DNA of 64,000 bases, taken from the NCBI RefSeq assembly GCF_037138995.1, contig NZ_JBAXHI010000016.1, positions 21,164 through 85,163 on the forward strand, read 5' to 3'. Source of the DNA: Chlorohelix sp037138995 (GTDB taxonomy: Bacteria; Chloroflexota; Chloroflexia; Chloroheliales; Chloroheliaceae). This document shows, piece after piece, positions 61,402 through 64,000 of the stretch (position 1 is the first letter of the stretch; each line of letters opens with the position of its first letter). A program made the translations under genes and the position numbers. The notes beneath the pieces were generated by a model. That model made no database searches. It saw nothing but the letters and a program-made list of their open reading frames with translations, and was not told where the DNA came from.

Positions 61402-61737
61402 ATGTCTGAACAATCTGCGGGCGAATTTCTGGAAAATATGGACAATGATGATACTCTGCGGAGCAAGGTTGTCTCTCTGGGTAGTAGCATTTCAGTGGAC
61501 GATGTTGTTGCTTTAGCTGCCAAAAACGGCTATTCCTTCACTTCTGACGAATTTATCGCCGCTGGTTCCACCCGTATTGCTCCCGGCGCAGGCGGTGAAC
61601 TTCCCGATGAGGCACTCGACCAAGTTGCTGGTGGTGGATCGGTTACTATAGCTTGGAAAGGCGCAAATATTCTTGGGCGAAACATCAACCCCGGCAACCT
61701 GAATCCGGGAGGTCTGGGAGGTCTAAGCGGTCATTAA
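61402..61737 (+). CDS. Nif11-leader RiPP precursor peptide
   Basis: The 111-residue peptide has a Nif11-type leader at about residues 6-75: GEFLENMDNDDTLRSKVV, VDDVVALAAKNGYSFTSDEF and ELPDEALDQVAGGG. The double-glycine junction is at 77-78, leaving a ~33-residue core, GSVTIAWKGANILGRN then INPGNLNPGGLGGLSGH. The core has no Cys, one Ser-Val-Thr start, one Trp, and repeated N-x-N/NPG units. The leader would be removed by a C39-type peptidase, but none is present here. ATG with AAAGGAAA. The upstream B12 radical SAM enzyme is the obvious modifier. Confidence 0.88.
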   Translation: MSEQSAGEFLENMDNDDTLRSKVVSLGSSISVDDVVALAAKNGYSFTSDEFIAAGSTRIAPGAGGELPDEALDQVAGGGSVTIAWKGANILGRNINPGNLNPGGLGGLSGH

Positions 61738-61775
61738 TCCGGCGCATTTGCGCTGATAGGTTTTTGTTTCTCGCA

Positions 61776-61820
61776 GGGGAATAGCCCATCCCTCTATGAC
61801 TTTGAGGCTATTCCCTTCTT
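61776..61820 (+). terminator. Hairpin after the precursor gene
   Basis: GGGAATAGCC (61777-61786) pairs perfectly with GGCTATTCCC (61806-61815) around a 19-nt loop, followed by TTCTTAATT. It lies ~40 bp after the precursor stop. Confidence 0.55.
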
Positions 61821-61980
61821 AATTGGCAAAATCCACATTCCTCCCTTGCAAGCAAAGCACACTCAGAAAATGGAAATCTATATCCTTCTTTCCCGATTCA
61901 GCCGAAAGAATCTGGTAATTTCCCGCGTTCTGTGCTACATATATCGGGTTAGGTAATGCGATTTCTTAAAGGGATAAAAT

Positions 61981-62658
61981 ATGCCTGCAACTACTGAGAA
62001 TAAACCCGATAGAAAACATGTGCCAATTCCTCATGAGCAGTGGATTAGCATCCGGCGCTGGCCCGTAATTCTTGCGCTGCTGCTTACAGGGGGAATGTTC
62101 TATGTAATTTCGGACAAGCTGACCATTGGACCAAACTGGATACCCCTAGTTTCAGTAGTAGCGCTGCTTGTTCCGCTCACCGTGTCGCGATTACGTGGAC
62201 ACCAACACCTTACCCGCATTCTCGGCTTGGTAATAACCGGAGTCGTAACCCTTGCGCTAGTCGCCAGCGTGGTTTTGCTGATAACCTCACTTTTAGCCAA
62301 AAGCATCGAAGCTGCCAACTTGTTACGAGATGCGGCTTTGATTTGGAGCGCGAATGTAATGACCTTCGCGGTGTGGTACTGGGAAATTGATAGAGGCGGT
62401 CCCGCAGCACGACACTCCCATTGCGACACACGCCCGGATTTTCTTTTCCCCCAGATGAATATGCATAATGACGGTTGGGATAACTGGATACCAATGTTTA
62501 TAGATTACATCTTTCTGGCGTTCAACCACAGCGCCGCTTTCAGCCCAACCGATACGGCAGTATTGAGCGCAAAGGCTAAAATATTGGTAATGACGCAAGC
62601 CTCCATTTCGCTGGTGGTGCTGGCAGTTCTAGCTTCCAGAGCAGTTAATATACTTTGA
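61981..62658 (+). CDS. Polytopic membrane protein (DUF1345/potassium-channel-like)
   Basis: The 225-residue protein has ~5 hydrophobic segments. The outer region has WEIDRGGPAARHSHCDTRPDFLFPQM and the C-terminal part has AFSPTDTAVLSAKAKILVMTQASISLVVLA, followed by RAVNIL. I recall this combination from DUF1345-type proteins, thought to be related to ion channels, but I cannot verify it. Strong AAGGGATAAAAT precedes the ATG. It lies between the RiPP precursor and the peroxiredoxin, on the same strand. Function unknown; immunity to the RiPP is one speculation. Confidence 0.7.
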   Translation: MPATTENKPDRKHVPIPHEQWISIRRWPVILALLLTGGMFYVISDKLTIGPNWIPLVSVVALLVPLTVSRLRGHQHLTRILGLVITGVVTLALVASVVLLITSLLAKSIEAANLLRDAALIWSANVMTFAVWYWEIDRGGPAARHSHCDTRPDFLFPQMNMHNDGWDNWIPMFIDYIFLAFNHSAAFSPTDTAVLSAKAKILVMTQASISLVVLAVLASRAVNIL

Positions 62659-62721
62659 CACAATCTTAACTAAGAATGATTACTATTTACTATTGACATC
62701 AAATTAGCCTATGCTATAATA
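62656..62721 (+). promoter_or_regulatory. Promoter with Per-box and Pho-box-like motifs for the peroxiredoxin gene
   Basis: TTGACA (62694-62699), 16-bp spacer and TATAAT (62716-62721, extended by TGC) form a strong promoter. Immediately upstream, TAAGAATGATTACTA (62672-62686) matches 10 of 14 arm positions of a PerR box. Further upstream TTGACA-CAATC-TTAACT (62656-62672) repeats the motif at 61083. A second AATGATT core lies at about 62736, downstream of the -10. Confidence 0.6.
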
Positions 62722-62793
62722 GCCTCTGTAAGTGAATGATTGAACTAAACGCATTCCCCAAATGGGGTTAAATATCAATAGGAGGTTATAAGA

Positions 62794-63330
62794 ATGTCAC
62801 TAGTAGGTAAAGCTGCACCCGATTTCAATATGCCCAGCACCAAAGACCTTGAAACCCTTGCCGAAAATGTAAAGCTGTCCGATTATCGCGGCAAATGGCT
62901 GGTACTGTTCTACTATCCAATGGATTTTACCTTTGTATGCCCAACTGAAGTTACTGCTTTCAGCGAAAGAATCGCCGATTTCAAAGCCCTCAACGCAGAA
63001 ATAGTAGGCGTTAGCACCGATAGCAAGTACACCCACAAAGCTTGGATTGAAACCGCCCCTGCTAACAACGGCATCGGCTTAATCAAATACCCGCTCGCCG
63101 CCGACCAAACCTTGCGCGTCAGCCGCGATTACGGTGTGCTAATCGAAGAACAGGGTGTGTCATTGCGCGGTTTGTTCCTGATTGACCCGGATGGCACGGT
63201 GCAATACGAAGTAGTACATAACCTGAGCGTAGGTCGCAACGTGGATGAAATCCTGCGTGTGTTGGAAGCACTCCAAACCGGCGAAAGTTGCGGAGCAAAC
63301 TGGAAGCCCGGTCAAAAAACCATACATTAA
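62794..63330 (+). CDS. ahpC: 2-Cys peroxiredoxin (AhpC type)
   Basis: The 178-residue thiol peroxidase reduces H2O2 and organic peroxides. The peroxidatic Cys lies in FYYPMDFTFVCPTEV (Cys ~50) and the resolving Cys in GESCGANWKPGQ near the C-terminus, the typical 2-Cys arrangement. GGAGGTTATAAGA precedes the ATG. The promoter carries a PerR-like box, suggesting peroxide-responsive control. No AhpF follows. It is followed by a hairpin and the convergent mbtH-like gene. Confidence 0.95.
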   Translation: MSLVGKAAPDFNMPSTKDLETLAENVKLSDYRGKWLVLFYYPMDFTFVCPTEVTAFSERIADFKALNAEIVGVSTDSKYTHKAWIETAPANNGIGLIKYPLAADQTLRVSRDYGVLIEEQGVSLRGLFLIDPDGTVQYEVVHNLSVGRNVDEILRVLEALQTGESCGANWKPGQKTIH

Positions 63331-63339
63331 AGCATCTAA

Positions 63340-63367
63340 AAAGGGGCGTTTGTCGCGCCCCTCTTTG
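63340..63367. terminator. Bidirectional hairpin between ahpC and the mbtH-like gene
   Basis: AGGGGCG (63343-63349) pairs with CGCCCCT around TTTGTCG. On the minus strand TTTTTA follows, giving a better terminator for the mbtH-like gene; on the plus strand CTTTG follows. Confidence 0.55.
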
Positions 63368-63393
63368 TATATCTTTATCTGTTTATGGGCTTA

Positions 63394-63615
63394 TCAAGCC
63401 TCGGTTTGTTCTTCCATTTTCTTGCGTAGAGAGAGCGGGCGCATATCCGTCCACACCTCTTTGATATAATCGAAACATTCTTGTTTAGTACCTGATTTCC
63501 CGACATCATTCCAGCCTAAAGCATTTTCACGATAAGCAGGCCAAATAGAATACTGCTCCTCATGGTTCATTACTACTTTATATATAGTGTTATCTTCACG
63601 GTCTTCCCTATTCAT
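63394..63615 (-). CDS. MbtH-like protein
   Basis: The 73-residue protein has the MbtH pattern: NHEEQYSIWPAYRENALGWND, then GTKQECFDYIKEVWTDMRPLSLRKK. MbtH proteins bind and stabilise the adenylation domains of nonribosomal peptide synthetases. The NxExQxSxWP and VWTDMRPxSLR elements are intact; the Pro before GW is replaced by Ala-Leu. AAGGAG lies 6 nt before the ATG at 63615. No NRPS is present in the window. It converges on the peroxiredoxin gene. Confidence 0.92.
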   Translation of the reverse strand: MNREDREDNTIYKVVMNHEEQYSIWPAYRENALGWNDVGKSGTKQECFDYIKEVWTDMRPLSLRKKMEEQTEA

Positions 63616-63773
63616 CACAAACTCCTTCGTCCATATAAGATTCGATTAGAAATATTTTTTATGTTGTGTACCTCAAAACAGCGTTTGTAGTACACTCAAT
63701 TTATCTTACCAGAAATTCGCGCCAGTGAAAATTGCGTTATATATTACAGTATTTGATGAATCTATATGTCTAT

Positions 63774-63802
63774 TTGAACAAGTATTCATATAGTTGTATA
63801 AT
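63774..63802 (+). promoter_or_regulatory. Promoter of the His-rich protein gene
   Basis: TTGAAC (63774-63779), 17-bp spacer, TATAAT (63797-63802), ~50 bp before the start. A downstream AATGCTATCATT may be part of a metal-regulator site (speculative). Confidence 0.65.
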
Positions 63803-63851
63803 AATGCTATCATTTAAAACCATTAGTGTCGTTAATTTATGGAGGTAAAAG

Positions 63852-64000
63852 ATGACCGAGAAGCCCGAAACGCTGAAGAGTTTGAAAAACGCAGTAGTTG
63901 AACCCCACGGGCATGACCACGATGATGAACATGACCTGAATCTAACGCATAATCATGATTCGCATGAACATAACCACGACGAACACGACCACTCACATGA
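63852..64000 (+). CDS. His/Asp-rich N-terminus, probably metal transporter (truncated by window end)
   Basis: The first 49 residues are MTEKPETLKSLKNAVVEPHG followed by repeated HDH/DEHD/HNHD/EHNHDEHDHSH. Such His/Asp-rich cytoplasmic tails occur at the N-termini of CDF (zinc) transporters and some metal chaperones. Strong GGAGG 6 nt before the ATG. The catalytic or membrane region lies outside the window, so the family is inferred. Confidence 0.55.
   Translation, partial: MTEKPETLKSLKNAVVEPHGHDHDDEHDLNLTHNHDSHEHNHDEHDHSH

Overview
The window (about 47-50 % GC by eye) looks like the chromosome of a member of the Chloroflexota. The basis is the style of the EF-Tu, the GT-C glycosyltransferases with a C-terminal beta-sandwich, frequent GTG/TTG starts and short GTAGGGGC-type palindromic repeats. 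The assignment is inferred from protein style only, with no 16S rRNA or search behind it. No rRNA, prophage, IS transposase or CRISPR array is visible.

Layout. 1-3.9 kb: the end of a peptide-type solute-binding protein, a GT-C membrane protein, a small hypothetical gene and a dienelactone-hydrolase-like protein whose nucleophile and histidine positions are both substituted. 3.9-26.7 kb: one unbroken minus-strand translation supercluster. In transcription order it runs rpsL-rpsG-fusA-tuf (str), rpsJ to rpsQ (S10), rplN to secY-adk (spc), rpmJ-rpsM-rpsK-rpsD-rpoA-rplQ-truA (alpha), then rplM-rpsI and a strong terminator. It starts from a consensus promoter at 26.7 kb. Between adk and rpmJ, where map and infA normally sit, there is only a decayed infA and a possible scrap of map.

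26.9-32.9 kb: leucyl aminopeptidase, a GT4 glycosyltransferase with a WecE-type aminotransferase (surface sugar synthesis), an acidic TPR protein and an Hsp20. 33.0-36.4 kb: a second, nearly identical tuf behind tRNA-Thr(UGU), tRNA-Tyr(GUA) and tRNA-Thr(GGU), the same architecture as the enterobacterial thrU-tyrU-glyT-thrT-tufB operon but without glyT. Then come a DAHP synthase, rpsU and tRNA-Asn. 36.5-48.4 kb: two GT-C type membrane proteins, an esterase, cystathionine beta-synthase, a TetR/NAD-epimerase pair with twin operator-like palindromes, a phosphoribosyltransferase, an Ldh_2-family dehydrogenase, DUF1801 and VOC proteins and a zinc alcohol dehydrogenase. 48.4-57.7 kb: a tiny protein with a histidine-kinase-like H-box, an ECF sigma/anti-sigma pair, recX-recA, a REC-GGDEF regulator, an EamA transporter, an orphan sugar/nucleoside ABC ATPase, a methyltransferase and an XRE regulator.

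58.1-64 kb is the most interesting accessory region. A B12-type radical SAM enzyme of the RiPP maturation protein 1 type is followed by a Nif11-leader precursor with a double-glycine junction and a cysteine-free, Asn/Gly/Pro-rich core. An EamA transporter and an XRE regulator lie upstream. A polytopic membrane protein, a 2-Cys peroxiredoxin with Per/Pho-box-like promoter motifs, a stand-alone MbtH-like protein and the start of a histidine-rich protein (probably a metal transporter) lie downstream. This looks like a minimal RiPP pathway whose product I cannot name.
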